Source of the DNA: Simmondsia chinensis
Lineage: Eukaryota; Streptophyta; Magnoliopsida; Caryophyllales; Simmondsiaceae
Direction of reading: 5' to 3'
Length of the DNA stretch: 64,000 nucleotides
Assembly (NCBI GenBank): GCA_018398585.1
Contig: JAGTTD010000015.1
Coordinates: 30,895,478-30,959,477 of the forward strand
Shown in pieces: positions 55,948 to 64,000 of this stretch. The notes beneath the pieces were generated by a model. That model was not told the DNA's origin. It made no database searches and was given only the letters and a program-made list of their open reading frames with translations. Numbering within the stretch: the stretch's first letter is position 1; every line of letters starts with the position of its first letter. The position numbers were made by a program, and so were the translations under genes.

Positions 55948-58900
55948 TTTACTTTCAAGAACTGCTCGTCAACCAGCATTTACTAAACTAGGCTAATGCA
56001 TAGAACTCATGCACTGAATAGTCCTTATCAACAATTTCGGACATACAACAACAATAAAAACAACCCAGTGCTCTGAGAGGCTTCCACCAAGGCAGGCTCT
56101 AAGGGGGATAAGATGTACACAGTCTTACCCCTATAGGGTGCTAACTTGAAGGGAGGCTAATTTCAGGCATACAACGACTTTGTTATTGTTAGAGTATGAA
56201 ACTATTCTTGAACTTTGAGCCTATCAACTTAAGCCTTTAGGATAATTGGTTCTTTGATATGGTATCAGAGCCTTGTTCAAGTTTGAATCACAACAAGCTC
56301 CACTTTTAATATATTTCAGCCCAGTGTATGAGATGGGGCATATGTACATATCCATACTTCAAACCCAATGAATATTCATGTAAGGGGCCATGTTAAGAGC
56401 ATACAACTATAACTTTGCTTTTCACCCATCGATTTAAGCTTCTGGGATAGTTAAATCTTTGACGGTAACATCTTCTTAAACTTTTCCAAAAGCAAATTGA
56501 TTGTTTAAAAAATCAGTAATTTCTAACATCAGACTCCATCTTCACGGAATGGATTTTTCAAACCAATCCCAAAGCTTGTGCTTCAAAACTTACATAAGAT
56601 TGAGATTAAGGACCCGGTTAGTCTGTCTTTTTCAGGAAGGAAGTACTTCTCCTCAAAAAGCACTTCTTGCAGATTTTACATGTGTTTGGCTTGGGAAAAA
56701 GGTGTTTTTATAAAAAAGTAGAAAATGTTTTTCTACTTTTAAACAGAAATAGATAAATAGTGCTTCTCTTTTAAACTAAAAGTGCCATAATTGAGCTCAA
56801 AAGCTTTTAATTCAGATGTTTTCAATCATTTTGGGTGGAAAATCACCTGAAAACTGTGAAAATAATTCAAAAGTTAGTTAGGGTTGGGGTTGGGGTTGGG
56901 GCCAAAGGTAGTTAGTAGCCATGGGAGGCTTTCGCCCCAAAAACCAGTCTTTCCCATTTTGCTGATTTTTGATATTTTTTTTCTTGTGTTTCTATTTTTT
57001 GTCTTCTCTCCTCTTATCTCTACTCTATAAAAGAGGATGATAACCCTGTATTTTAGCAAGTTTGATGATCAATGAAAGATTTGTCTTCCTCAATTCTCTA
57101 CTCCCTCTTTCTCTTCTCTCTTAATTCTGCTTCCTCCGTTCAATTCTCCTTCTACTTCCTCAATTCCCCCCCCAAATAACTGAATTTGCCGATAATTGCT
57201 ACTAATCCTAACAAATTTGGTACCAAAGCAAGGCAACTTGATCCAGAAAAGCAAGAAATCAGTTATGGCTCCATGAAGACAACCTGCTGCAGCAGCCGCT
57301 GATCAGGCTTCAGACAATCACATGAACACCCAAATTGCAAAGTATATCAGAATTTTGCCAAGAAGCACAAGCATCCAGAAGAATTCCACCAAGAACACCA
57401 AAGGGATATTGCAAAGATGTTGGTGAAGCAAGGCAACATTGAAGCAAGAGCGGGAAAGCTCACCGCAAATGATCAATATGCAAGAAAAGACCGAAAATTG
57501 AAGCACAAGTGGAAAAGCTCACTGCAAATGATCACTATGCAAGAAAAGACAGAAATTCTATGGCTAAATTAGGTGAAACCTCTTCCATCCATCTTTCACA
57601 ACCCACAAAATGCCAACTCCAAGGAAATGGAGTGTCTTATAGCCAGACTACCACCCAAGAACCCACTATCACCGCTTCTGCCACACTACTGGTGCCCAGA
57701 TCAGCCCATAGTCAAGGCTATACTGACCAAGAAAACCCTCTTAATGCGTTTCAATTTAAACCTAACCCAAAAATATGAGTTTCCCACCTTTAATGCCTCA
57801 AATCCAAGAGGATGGGCAAGGAGGTCTGCTAAATTTTTCAGAGTTCGTGGCATTCTCAAAGCCCAACGCGCGGAGATTATTGCTATGCATCTTGATGCGA
57901 GATGGGTACTTGGCTAGATGGCTATTTGATTGATAGGAATGAATTTCCTTGAAATATTTGTGCAAACGATTTGATGAACCGGTATAATGATACTGTCCAA
58001 CAATTTAACAAAGCGCACCAAGTAGAATCTATTGTTGTGTATCGAGCTCAATTAGAAGAATTGAGATTGTACATGCTCGAGGCTACTCCTTTCTTACTCG
58101 AGGCCTGTTTTCTTTCTAGCTATCTTAATGGCCTTAAACATGATGTTAGGGATACAGTGGAGATGTTTGATCCCGCCACATTGGATGATTGCTTTGAAAA
58201 GGCTAGAAAATTTGAGTTAGCCACTAACCAAAACACTAAAGATGGGGGTAATAGTTAATTCTTCGCTAGAAGCATACCTTCCAACACCTATAACTTTCAA
58301 TATAAAAAACTCAGCATTTTGAAGCATTTTCCAACAAACGGCAGCATTTTTGATCCATTTAAAAAGCCCTATGTCATCATCTTCTCCATATCCCAATAAA
58401 CTAATTCGTTGTCTTCTCCAAATCATCTAGCCAAAATGCCACCTTTTTGTCACGGCAATTTCATCTAAAACCTAATTATTAATACATACAAATTACAAAA
58501 TCTAAGGTACTAAAAAAAAAAAAGATAAAAATGTCGAATCCAAACATCGAGGTACTAAAAGGAACATACCCAGTGCCACAATAACTCCCGCCTACGCAGG
58601 ATCTGGGGGGGCGGATGTACGCAGCCTTCCCCCTTCAGGGTGTTAACCTGAAGAGAGGTTGTTTTCCAGTGCCCCCAACCTGAGGATAAGGACTTCCCAG
58701 GAGGTCACCCATCCTGGTACTACTCTCGCCCAAGCACGCTTAACTTCGGAGTTCTCATGGGATCCGGTGACAGCGTGTTGGAGCCCTCTTTGGTAAATCC
58801 AAACATCGAGGTACTAAAAAGTAAATAACTAGGTACCTAACCCTAAAACCCAAATTAGTAAGCAATCTCAAAATTACATGTCTATAAACCCTAGAAAGAC

Positions 58901-60587
58901 TGCCATGTTACCAATATTTTCGCTTCCACCCATGCTGATGCCTGAACTGACCCCCACCATGCCCAAATTAGGTGCCGCCAACGAAAAAATAAGGGATTAA
59001 TTTGAAAAAACTTAAAAACAAAAAAGACCAACACGTAAACAACTCCCCTGAAAAGCATTTCTTTCATAACTCGTCCAAGCAACCCCTAAACCCTAAATTA
59101 GTAAATAATCACAAAATTACATGCGCATTAAACCCTAGAAAGAACAGACTTCCGCTTCCACCCACGCCGATGCCTTAACTGAACCCCACCATGTCCAAAT
59201 TCGGCGCCACCGACAAAAATGATAAGGGATCAATTTGAACAAATTTAAAAACATTGGACCAACGATGTAAACAACTCCCCTCATTCACTATACGTTTTGC
59301 AATAGGCCCTAATAATTTCTCTCTCTTCCCGGTCACCATGCACCCTGTGGATTTCTCCTTTTTGCCATATTAATTCTATATTCCCCCTTTGAATTTCTCT
59401 CTCCTCCCCACATAGAATGTATGATGACTCCGGGTCTAGGGGTGCGCATTGGTCCAAGACTGCCGGACCAAAGACCGAACTACATCAAATCATGAGACCG
59501 AGGACCAAACCAAATTTTCATCTAACAAGTGCAATTATAATAAGAAAAAAGCTTCCATACGAAAGTCAAAAATAAAAAAAAATGAGGATAATGGTATAAT
59601 TTGCACAACATATAGATATATAGGATGGCGTTCTTATGAGAAGGTGAGAGCGTGGGAGGGGGCGAATCCAGGCCCTCCGTTGTAATGGAGGGCCAAGATT
59701 TGTTAAACTTTCAAAAAAATAATAATTTACTGCCAAAATTTATTGAGTATTTAAAAAAAATAATTTCCCTCCCATACCTCTTCTTCTTTTTTTTTTTTGC
59801 TCCATGAAGGGATATGGGCCATAAATTATTTTTTTTTAATGTTCAACAAATCTTGGCCGTCCATTACAATGGAGGACCAAGATATATCTTTAAGTTTAAG
59901 GATAATTAGACAAGATATTTATATAAGTATTAAATAGCAAAAAAATAAATATTTAATAATTTTTAGATACCTATATAACATATTAATTATATATGCCCGA
60001 AATATTTAATACGAAATTAATATTAATCGGTCTCCTGTTTTCCGGTCTTGGACCGGACTGCACCGGACGGAGGATTGATTAAGCTCGTATACTAGGACTG
60101 AACACTGGACCGATATATGATCGGTGCGGTCCCAGTCTTTGTTCAACCCTAGCCGGGTCACATGATAATTTCTCCTGAAAAACAGGCCTTAAACCCTAAA
60201 TTAGTAAATAATCACAAAATTACAAGCGCATTAAACCCTAGAAGCTAGAGAGAAACCGATATTACCAGGCTTCCGCTTCCACCCATGCTGATTCCTAAAC
60301 TGACCCCCACCGTTCCCAAATTCCGGCCCTCCGACGAACGAATCCTCAGTCGGACCATTGAAATGGGGAAACTGCTCATCGGCGACGGGGAAGTAACCAT
60401 CACCAGGATAATAATCGCCGCAGGGGGCGCGGTGGTTCCCGTGGTGGTGGTAGTGGAAGTGAGGATCGGCGGGGAACGGCGGCCCCGCCCAATTGGGTTG
60501 GTTGTCGTCGGGATAGAGCGGCGGTGGCGGCGGCGGCGGAGGGTCCCATGGAGCGGCGGGGTAGGGGGGGTTCATGAAGGGTTCCAT
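47480..60587 (-). CDS. FCA-like RNA-binding protein with two RRMs and a WW domain
   Basis: Twelve exons join in frame on the minus strand: 60587-60266, 55827-55757, 55023-54945, 53740-53658, 53555-53504, 52737-52670, 52046-51980, 51274-51195, 51023-50959, 50082-50025, 48781-48593 and 47743-47480, about 465 residues. Residues 1-107 are rich in Pro, Gly and His (PPPPPPPPLYP, HYHHHGNH). RRM1 has KLFVGG near 117 and YCFVKYA near 159. RRM2 has KVYVNNLN near 208 and GCGFVGFS at 248. The WW domain runs from Trp357 (DWSEHISPDGYKYYYN) to Trp379 (WEKPEE). All splice sites are GT-AG. FCA controls flowering through alternative RNA processing. CVTCES before the second Trp and the short C-terminus match its paralogue At2g47310 better than FCA itself (from memory). 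The end is uncertain: the last exon may read through to 47480, or splice at GCTGCT/GTTAGT to a duplicated copy at 47335. Intron 1 (4.4 kb) is filled with transposons. Confidence 0.88.
47811..48537. mobile_element. GAGCTCG-rich nonautonomous elements in an FCA-like intron
   Basis: ATTCGATGAACTACTCGTG, GTAAATGAGCCGAGTCAAGC (about 48005) and a right end GGTTTGTTTACATCTG indicate one or two members of the GGCTCG/GAGCTCG family, possibly one within the other. The ends and duplication are unclear. Confidence 0.45.
49310..49730. mobile_element. GGCTCG-rich nonautonomous element in an FCA-like intron
   Basis: It starts CTAGGGTGAAAATAAAGCC and ends AGCTCATATACACCCTAG, with GAGCCTAAACC and AGCTCGGCAAGCC words inside. 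The family is that of 22292-22783; the flanking 8-mers do not match. Confidence 0.5.
50681..50820 (-). mobile_element. TRIM/SMART fragment in an FCA-like intron
   Basis: On the minus strand, an LTR (TGTTGGATATAAGATC, CCATCAACTTAAGCTTTTAG) is followed by a primer-site relic ACATGGTATATGAGCC and TGCGAGTTTGACCCC. The second LTR is not found. Confidence 0.5.
51671..51788 (-). mobile_element. Tail-only TTG-ended retroposon with 19-bp target-site duplication, in an FCA-like intron
   Basis: The minus strand begins GGTCCTTGGAAACAGCC, continues CTTTAGGGTAGCTCCC, AAGGCTGCGTACATCTACCC, GGGAGCCCTTCGAGGCATT, and ends GTTATTGTTGT. The flanks 51652-51670 and 51789-51807 match at 18 of 19 positions. The insertion is 118 bp and has no 5S head. 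Confidence 0.88.
53840..54425. mobile_element. GGCTCCGTTTG-type DNA element in an FCA-like intron
   Basis: The right end, in reverse complement, is GGGCTCCGTTTGTTTAATGG. The left part has GCCTATGTTTGTTTTGGTGG. The subterminal GGAAAACTTC/GGAAAACAT words match 43879-44596. A similar fragment is at 52240-52560. Confidence 0.5.
54484..54855. mobile_element. MITE of the GGTTATTTA...AAATAACC family in an FCA-like intron
   Basis: AAGTCCTTGTACTTCACTC, TTTTAATTGTGTCAATACAG and the inverted partner ACACAATTAAAAGTAGG, AGGAACCTTTGGTGTAAATA match 36155 and 61172 in order. Confidence 0.6.
55205..55690. mobile_element. GAGCTCG-rich nonautonomous element in an FCA-like intron
   Basis: AACGTTCGATAAACTACTCG, TTATCGAGCTGAGTTC, GAGCTCGAAAGCC and an end GCTTCGTTTATACTCCCTA belong to the same style as 47811-48537. 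The small open frames on both strands here are repeat-derived. A run of about 29 A lies just beyond exon 2, near 55916-55944. Confidence 0.45.
56050..56164 (-). mobile_element. Tail-only TTG-ended retroposon in intron 1 of the FCA-like gene
   Basis: The minus strand runs CTGAAATTAGCCTCCC, TTAGCACCCTATAGGGG, GACTGTGTACATC, GGAAGCCTCTCAGAGCACTGG, ending TATTGTTGTTGT. CATACAAC flanks both sides, within a longer imperfect match. Confidence 0.72.
56187..56463 (+). mobile_element. TRIM/SMART-type mini LTR element in intron 1 of the FCA-like gene
   Basis: The left LTR begins TGTTAGAGTATGAAACT and ends TCTTTGATA; the primer site TGGTATCAGAGCC is intact. A purine tract GTAAGGGGCCATG precedes the right LTR, which ends ATCTTTGAC. 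The interior is slightly shorter than in other copies. Confidence 0.78.
56870..58260 (+). mobile_element. LTR retrotransposon fragment: 5' LTR end, primer site and broken gag
   Basis: An LTR-like region holds TATAAAAG at 57026 and ends near 57213. A primer site TGGTACCAAAGCA follows (57218-57230), close to the tRNA-iMet type. Gag is present in two frames. The first (within 57573-57917) has KYEFPTFNASNPRGWARR and AEIIAMHLDARW. The second (57971-58258) has AQLEELRLYML, FLSSYLNGLKHDVRDTV and FEKARKFEL. Both match the Ty3/gypsy gag domain by pattern. Stops and a frameshift separate them. No protease, reverse transcriptase, integrase or 3' LTR follows. At the left, 56878-56901 is TTAGGG followed by TTGGGG repeats, telomere-like. 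Confidence 0.75.
58561..58795 (-). mobile_element. 5S rRNA-headed SINE, full length, perfect 24-bp target-site duplication
   Basis: This is the reference copy of the second subfamily (235 bp). Minus strand: TACCAAAGAGGGCTCC, CACCGGATCCCATGAGAACTC, AAGTTAAGCGTGCTTGGGCG (box A), AGTAGTACCAGGATGGGTG, ACCTCCTGGGAAGTCC (box C). The 5S 3' end is replaced by TTATCCTCAGG, then the tail GGGGCACTGGAAAACAACC, TTCAGGTTAACACCC, GGCTGCGTACATCCGCC, GGCGGGAGTTATTGTGGCAC, TGGGTATGTTCC. The flanks 58537-58560 and 58796-58819 are identical over 24 bp. That rules out a Cassandra LTR and shows LINE-type insertion. It lies in intron 1 of the FCA-like gene, in the gene's own orientation. Confidence 0.93.
58836..59280 (-). 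repeat. Two extra copies of the exon 1/intron 1 boundary of the FCA-like gene
   Basis: The 3' end of exon 1 (60266-60350) and the first part of intron 1 recur at about 59082-59280 and 58836-59040. Shared text includes CTTCCGCTTCCACCCA, CTGACCCCCACC, AAACCCTAGAA and AATCACAAAATTACA. The two extra copies also share an extension (ATAAGGGATCAATTTGAA, GTAAACAACTCCCCT) absent near exon 1, so one arose from the other. On the coding strand the middle and distal copies still read an HGWKRK-like peptide. Confidence 0.8.
59437..60151. mobile_element. hAT-type nonautonomous element, GGTCC-rich, in intron 1 of the FCA-like gene
   Basis: It starts TAGGGGTGCGCATTGGTCC and ends TTTGTTCAACCCTA. TCCGGGTC and GCCGGGTC flank it (8 bp, one mismatch). 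Subterminal GGACCGAAC/GGTCCAAGAC words occur in both arms. A foldback MITE (59630-59885) is nested inside. Confidence 0.78.
59630..59885. mobile_element. Foldback MITE (GGATGGCGTTCTTATGAGA family), nested copy
   Basis: The left arm AGGATGGCGTTCTTATGAG, GTGAGAGCGTGGGAGGGG, CCCTCCGTTGTAATGGAGGG is intact. The right arm stops at CCATTACAATGGAGGACCAAG, so its outermost 40 bp is missing. It sits inside the hAT-type element 59437-60151 and is therefore younger. Confidence 0.68.
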
Positions 60588-60744
60588 AATTGGGTTGGAG
60601 TTGGATGAGAGTAGTGACTGGTGATTGTGAGAGTTGTTGGGGTCATTGTTAGGCTATTCTCGTCCGAAGCTCCGAGTCCTATTTTTGGCACGTCATCAAA
60701 AATAAATCCTAATTAAATTTTAAAGTTAATTATATTTAAACAAA

Positions 60745-60930
60745 AGTAGTACTAAAATAGTTAAACTCCTGAAAAGTTTTCATGTTGCCAATCCTATAAG
60801 GTTGGGGGTCCTTAAAAATAACCTCTCAACAGAGTTACACCTTGAAAATATAAGACTATATACATTCATCCCTAGATCCCGTATAGACGGGAGTTCTTAA
60901 GACATTTGGTCTATTATTGTATTATTGTTG
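60745..60930 (+). mobile_element. 5'-truncated, old 5S-headed SINE
   Basis: It begins AGTAGTACTAAAATAG and AACTCCTGAAAAGTTTTC, the last 45 bases of the 5S head (box C decayed). The tail follows (AAGGTTGGGGGTCC, AATAACCTCTCAAC, ATACATTCATCCC, GACGGGAGTTCTTAAGAC) and ends with TATTGTATTATTGTTG. Many C-to-T type changes suggest age. It lies just upstream of the FCA-like gene. Confidence 0.65.
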
Positions 60931-61171
60931 TATTATATATTTTAATTTGTACTGTTTTAATCAATTCAAGACTAAAGAGAATAATGCATTAAAAACAAAT
61001 GCAAATTAAAACAATAATTAATTATGTTAAAAGAACGAATTAAAATTACAAATATTAAGATTTATATTAATAAAAATAACATAGAATGAATAATTAGATA
61101 GAAAAAATTAATCAAATTTAATATATAAAAATTTATTAATATTTAAAATTTATTTTTAAATAAAATTTAGG

Positions 61172-61552
61172 GTTATTTGTGCTAAAAATTTCTGTATTTT
61201 ATCTATTGTGTCAATTTGATTCATGTACTTTTAATTGTGTCAATTTAATCCCTAGACAATTCAAAATGCGTCAATTTAGTCATTTGATCAATTTAAGTTA
61301 AGTTAATAACATAATTTTGAATGAAAATTTATGTTAGATGCAAGTAATTTATTATAAATTCATCCGTTTACTCAATTTAACCCATTTTATGGACGAACCA
61401 TTAAAAATTTTATTAAAAACTTAACATAATTTTTTCTTCAAATACCAAATTAACACATTTTAAATTATACAATGACTAAATTGACACAATAAACAAAGTA
61501 CATGAACATTTGGCATAAATATCTCTAAAATTTAATATATTTTATAAAAATA
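61172..61552. mobile_element. MITE of the GGTTATTTA...AAATAACC family
   Basis: GGGTTATTTGTGCTAAAAAT, TTTTAATTGTGTCAATTTAA, and the inverted partner TGACACAATAAACAAAGTAC, GAACATTTGGCATAAATATC are in the order seen at 36155 and 54484. Confidence 0.6.
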
Positions 61553-61639
61553 GTTAAAAATATATAAATTAAAATAAAATAATACTAAAAATATAAAACG
61601 GGGCTTTAAGGCTCCATATTGGAAGCCCTAAAAAAATGG

Positions 61640-62300
61640 GGCTCCCGATGGTAATGGCCTTATAAGAACTATTACCTCGTTTGGCAACAAGGTAAACATG
61701 GGCAAAGAAGTAAGGGTAATAAGAGATAAAGAGAGTAAGGGATTTCTAGGGGCTCGTTTTGCCGAGTGTCCTATTTTGTTGCGCAATTTTGCTGCTAATT
61801 ACCAAAAAAGAGAGTAAGGATAATGAAGGATAAATTTTTACCTTATTTATGTCTGATTTGACAATTGAATAAAAAAGATAAAGAGTGGGATGGTAACGAG
61901 GAGGAGGATAAGTAACTTCCTAGTCTTATTTTGATATGTCAAATTAATAAATGTAAAGGTAAAGAAGGGTAAATGAGTTACCCTTATTTGACAATTGGGT
62001 AAAATGGTAAGAATAAAGAGAATTATAATTAAAATAAGAGTAAAATTGTTTAAAATTTATTAAAAATTTCTTACCCTACCCCCCTTATTTCCCCAGTTTG
62101 GAGGTTAAAGAAAATAGGGGTAATAAGGGTTAAAAACTTACCCCCCATTACCCTTGTTAAAACTTTGACATACAGAGGTAAGAGTTTAGCCCCTGTTACC
62201 CTTACCGTTCTTTACCCCCTTACCCTTACTAAAACTTTGATAACCAGTGATAAGATTTTAGCCCCCATTACCCTTACCGTTCTTTACCCCCATAACCCTT
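61640..62300. repeat. ACCCTTAC/GGTAA-rich repeat with local tandem duplication
   Basis: From 61660 the text is made of GGTAA and its complement TTACC. At 62135-62300 a unit of about 70 bp (CCCCCATTACCCTTACCG, TTCTTTACCCCC, AAAACTTTGA) is repeated two to three times. The same words resume at 62770-63200, beyond the insertions at 62305-62735. It may be one large low-complexity element, interrupted. Confidence 0.5.
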
Positions 62301-62304
62301 TTGC

Positions 62305-62737
62305 AAGGCCAGACATAATCTCAAACAACCGCTTGGGGCCCCCAAAATTTTAAGGGCCCCATCTTTTCGGGAATATGATTCTTAAAGTATTAATTCTTAA
62401 TATTAGTAAATTTTATGTTCAACCTAAGAAGGTATCAACACGCAAGCACCGGATCTCATTAGAACTCCGAAGTTAGGCGTGCTTGGGCCAGAGTAGTACC
62501 AAAATGGGTGACCTCCTGGGAAGTGTTTGTGTTACACCCCTCTTCAGGGTGACCTCTCTTCAGGGTTGCACCTTGAAGGGGGAAGGCTGCATATATCCAC
62601 CCCCTAAACCCTGCTGAGGCGGGAGCCCTTGGGACACTGAGAATATTGTATATTCAAAATTGTCATAATTTGTTGTATATAAAGGGCCCCTTTTTGAGAT
62701 TTCGCTCGAGGCCCTACAATGTTAAGACCGGCCCCAT
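62305..62737. mobile_element. CAGGGCCGG-family MITE split by a 5S-headed SINE
   Basis: The left end is GGCCAGACATAATCTCAAAC with GGGGCCCCCAAAATTTTAAG. The right end is AATGTTAAGACCGGCCCC. Both halves resume on either side of the SINE at 62423-62648. Confidence 0.6.
62423..62648 (+). mobile_element. 5S rRNA-headed SINE nested in a MITE
   Basis: CCTAAGAAGGTATCAACACG, CACCGGATCTCATTAGAAC, GTTAGGCGTGCTTGGGCC, AAAATGGGTGACCTCCTGGG and GTGTTACACCCCTC form the head. The tail starts inside TTCAGGGTGACCTCTC, with part of the junction lost, then GAAGGGGGAAGGCTGC, GAGGCGGGAGCCCTTGGGAC. TATGTTCAA and TATATTCAA flank it (eight of nine). Confidence 0.83.
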
Positions 62738-62769
62738 CCAGTTGGCAAAAAAGGGGTTAGTAAAAATTT

Positions 62770-63216
62770 TTAAGTTATCTCTCATTACCTTCCATTACCG
62801 CTCTTTATCACTAATTTCTTAAACTCCTAATTTGTGGTAAAAGGCGTTGGGGTAAATTTTTAAAATCTTTTGGAAGATTCTGCTTTTATTTTAACTATAA
62901 CTCTCTTTACCCTTACTCTTTTACCCGATTATCAAACAAAGGTGATTCATTTTCCTCTCTTTACCCTTACCCCTCTTAATTAAGGGTAAAGCAAGTTATA
63001 GTTAAAATAAGAGTAAAATTATCCAAATTTTTTTAAATTTCATCTTACCTCGCTTTACCCCCAAATTGAGGTTAAATAAAACATAGGTAAAGGGAGGTAA
63101 TGGAGGATAATGGGCCCCCCATTACCGTCCATGAACCTTGAAATTTTTTGCCAAATAGAGGTAAGAATTTATTTCCATTATCCTTATCCCTATTTACCCT
63201 GTTTATTACTTATGTA
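62770..63216. repeat. Continuation of the TTACC/GGTAA-rich repeat
   Basis: ACCCTTACTCTTTTACCCG, CTCTTTACCCTTACCCCTC and GGTAAAGCAAGTTATAG repeat words of 61660-62300. No gene seen. Confidence 0.45.
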
Positions 63217-63224
63217 CTTTGACG

Positions 63225-63925
63225 TAGGGGTGTTCAAAAAAACCCGTAACCGAAATCCCGAAATACCGACCCGAAAATGCGGTTAACCATACCGAATTTT
63301 CGGTTCGGTTAACCGAACCGAAAAAATTTGAGGTATTTCGGGACGGTAACGGTTAATGATTTTGTCCATTTCGGTTAACCGATTGACCGAAATAATATAT
63401 ATCATGTATATATTTTCACATGTTAATAATATTTTATTGTTTATTAAGTATGTTTTTCTATCATACAAATGACTCTTCTATAATACATGATTAATTTATC
63501 TTTTTCCTAGTTCATCTCCTATCACGGAGTATTTGTGCCTCATTGTTATATCATGAATACTAATTAATCACTACATTGCTACAATTTAGTGTTACTCGCT
63601 TACTCGCATATTGATTAAAATGAGATATTATATATTTAAATTTTTAGAATTGTATTATAAGCTCATAATTTATTGAATATTCTCACAATTAATGTATTTT
63701 TTGGACATTTATAAACCATTAAGGAGATAGATCATAAAACATAAAAGAGGCGTTGCATTACTTTTTCGGTTACCGGTTAACCAATATAACCAAACCGAAT
63801 TACCGAAAGTCGGTTAACCGACCTTTTCGGTTACGGTAACGGTTAGAGATATTTGAGTATTTTTGTTACGATTAACCAAACCGAAATACTTTTCGGTACG
63901 GTTAACCGAACCATGAACACCCCTA
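63225..63925. mobile_element. hAT-type nonautonomous element, CGGTTAACCG-rich, perfect 8-bp duplication
   Basis: It starts TAGGGGTGTTCAAAAAAACC and ends CCATGAACACCCCTA. CTTTGACG flanks both sides exactly (63217-63224 and 63926-63933). Both arms carry CGGTTAACCG and ACCGAAA words. The AT-rich centre codes for nothing. Confidence 0.85.
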
Positions 63926-64000
63926 CTTTGACGTGACGTTTGAATATTTTATTATTTAGATAGCATATATTGCAATTTGATAAATTTTTATGAGAATTAA

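Noticed and set aside
60285..60608. Plus-strand frame opposite FCA-like exon 1
   Set aside because: It is the antisense shadow of the Pro/His-rich first exon; the minus-strand reading has the ATG, the donor and in-frame downstream exons.

Overview
This is plant nuclear DNA, almost certainly from a eudicot. The signs are intron-bearing genes with GT-AG boundaries, AT-rich spacers, a stachyose synthase, a group IIc WRKY factor and a dense load of plant transposons. I cannot name the species. All annotation below comes from reading the sequence; no database search was run.

Four genes can be supported. (1) The last three visible exons of a stachyose synthase (+, 1076-3445), whose N-terminal part lies off the left edge or is lost. 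(2) A single-exon UPBEAT1-like atypical bHLH gene (+, 16852-17256). (3) A three-exon WRKY23-type gene (+, 37119-40411, 335 aa). (4) A twelve-exon FCA-like RNA-binding gene with two RRMs and a WW domain (-, 60587 down to 47480, about 465 aa), of the type of Arabidopsis At2g47310. From memory, WRKY23, UPB1 and this FCA relative are close neighbours on Arabidopsis chromosome 2 (At2g47260, At2g47270, At2g47310). The middle and right of the window therefore look like a conserved block inflated by transposons.

The rest is mostly mobile DNA, much of it defined by target-site duplications (TSDs). The most striking family is a SINE of about 235-240 bp with a 5S rRNA-like head, including the internal Pol III promoter elements, fused to a tail that ends in TTG repeats. 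Two copies have perfect TSDs (24 bp at 58561-58795, 16 bp at 16406-16646). A 5'-truncated RTE-type LINE (23694-24177) ends with the same tail, so it marks the probable LINE partner. Several tail-only copies start near the head-tail junction. One 5S-SINE lies just upstream of the TATA box of the UPB1-like gene.

Other families are: tiny LTR elements of about 290 bp (TRIM/SMART type) with 72-bp LTRs, a tRNA-iMet-type primer site and a purine tract; several hAT-type nonautonomous families with 8-bp TSDs; Mutator-type MITEs with long inverted repeats; tRNA-derived SINEs; poly(A)-tailed retroposon ends; and a gag-only LTR fragment in intron 1 of the FCA-like gene. Nested insertions near 12.8-13.7 kb, 15.3-16.2 kb and 62.3-62.7 kb give relative ages. 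No rRNA gene, functional tRNA, CRISPR array or bacterial-type operon is present.
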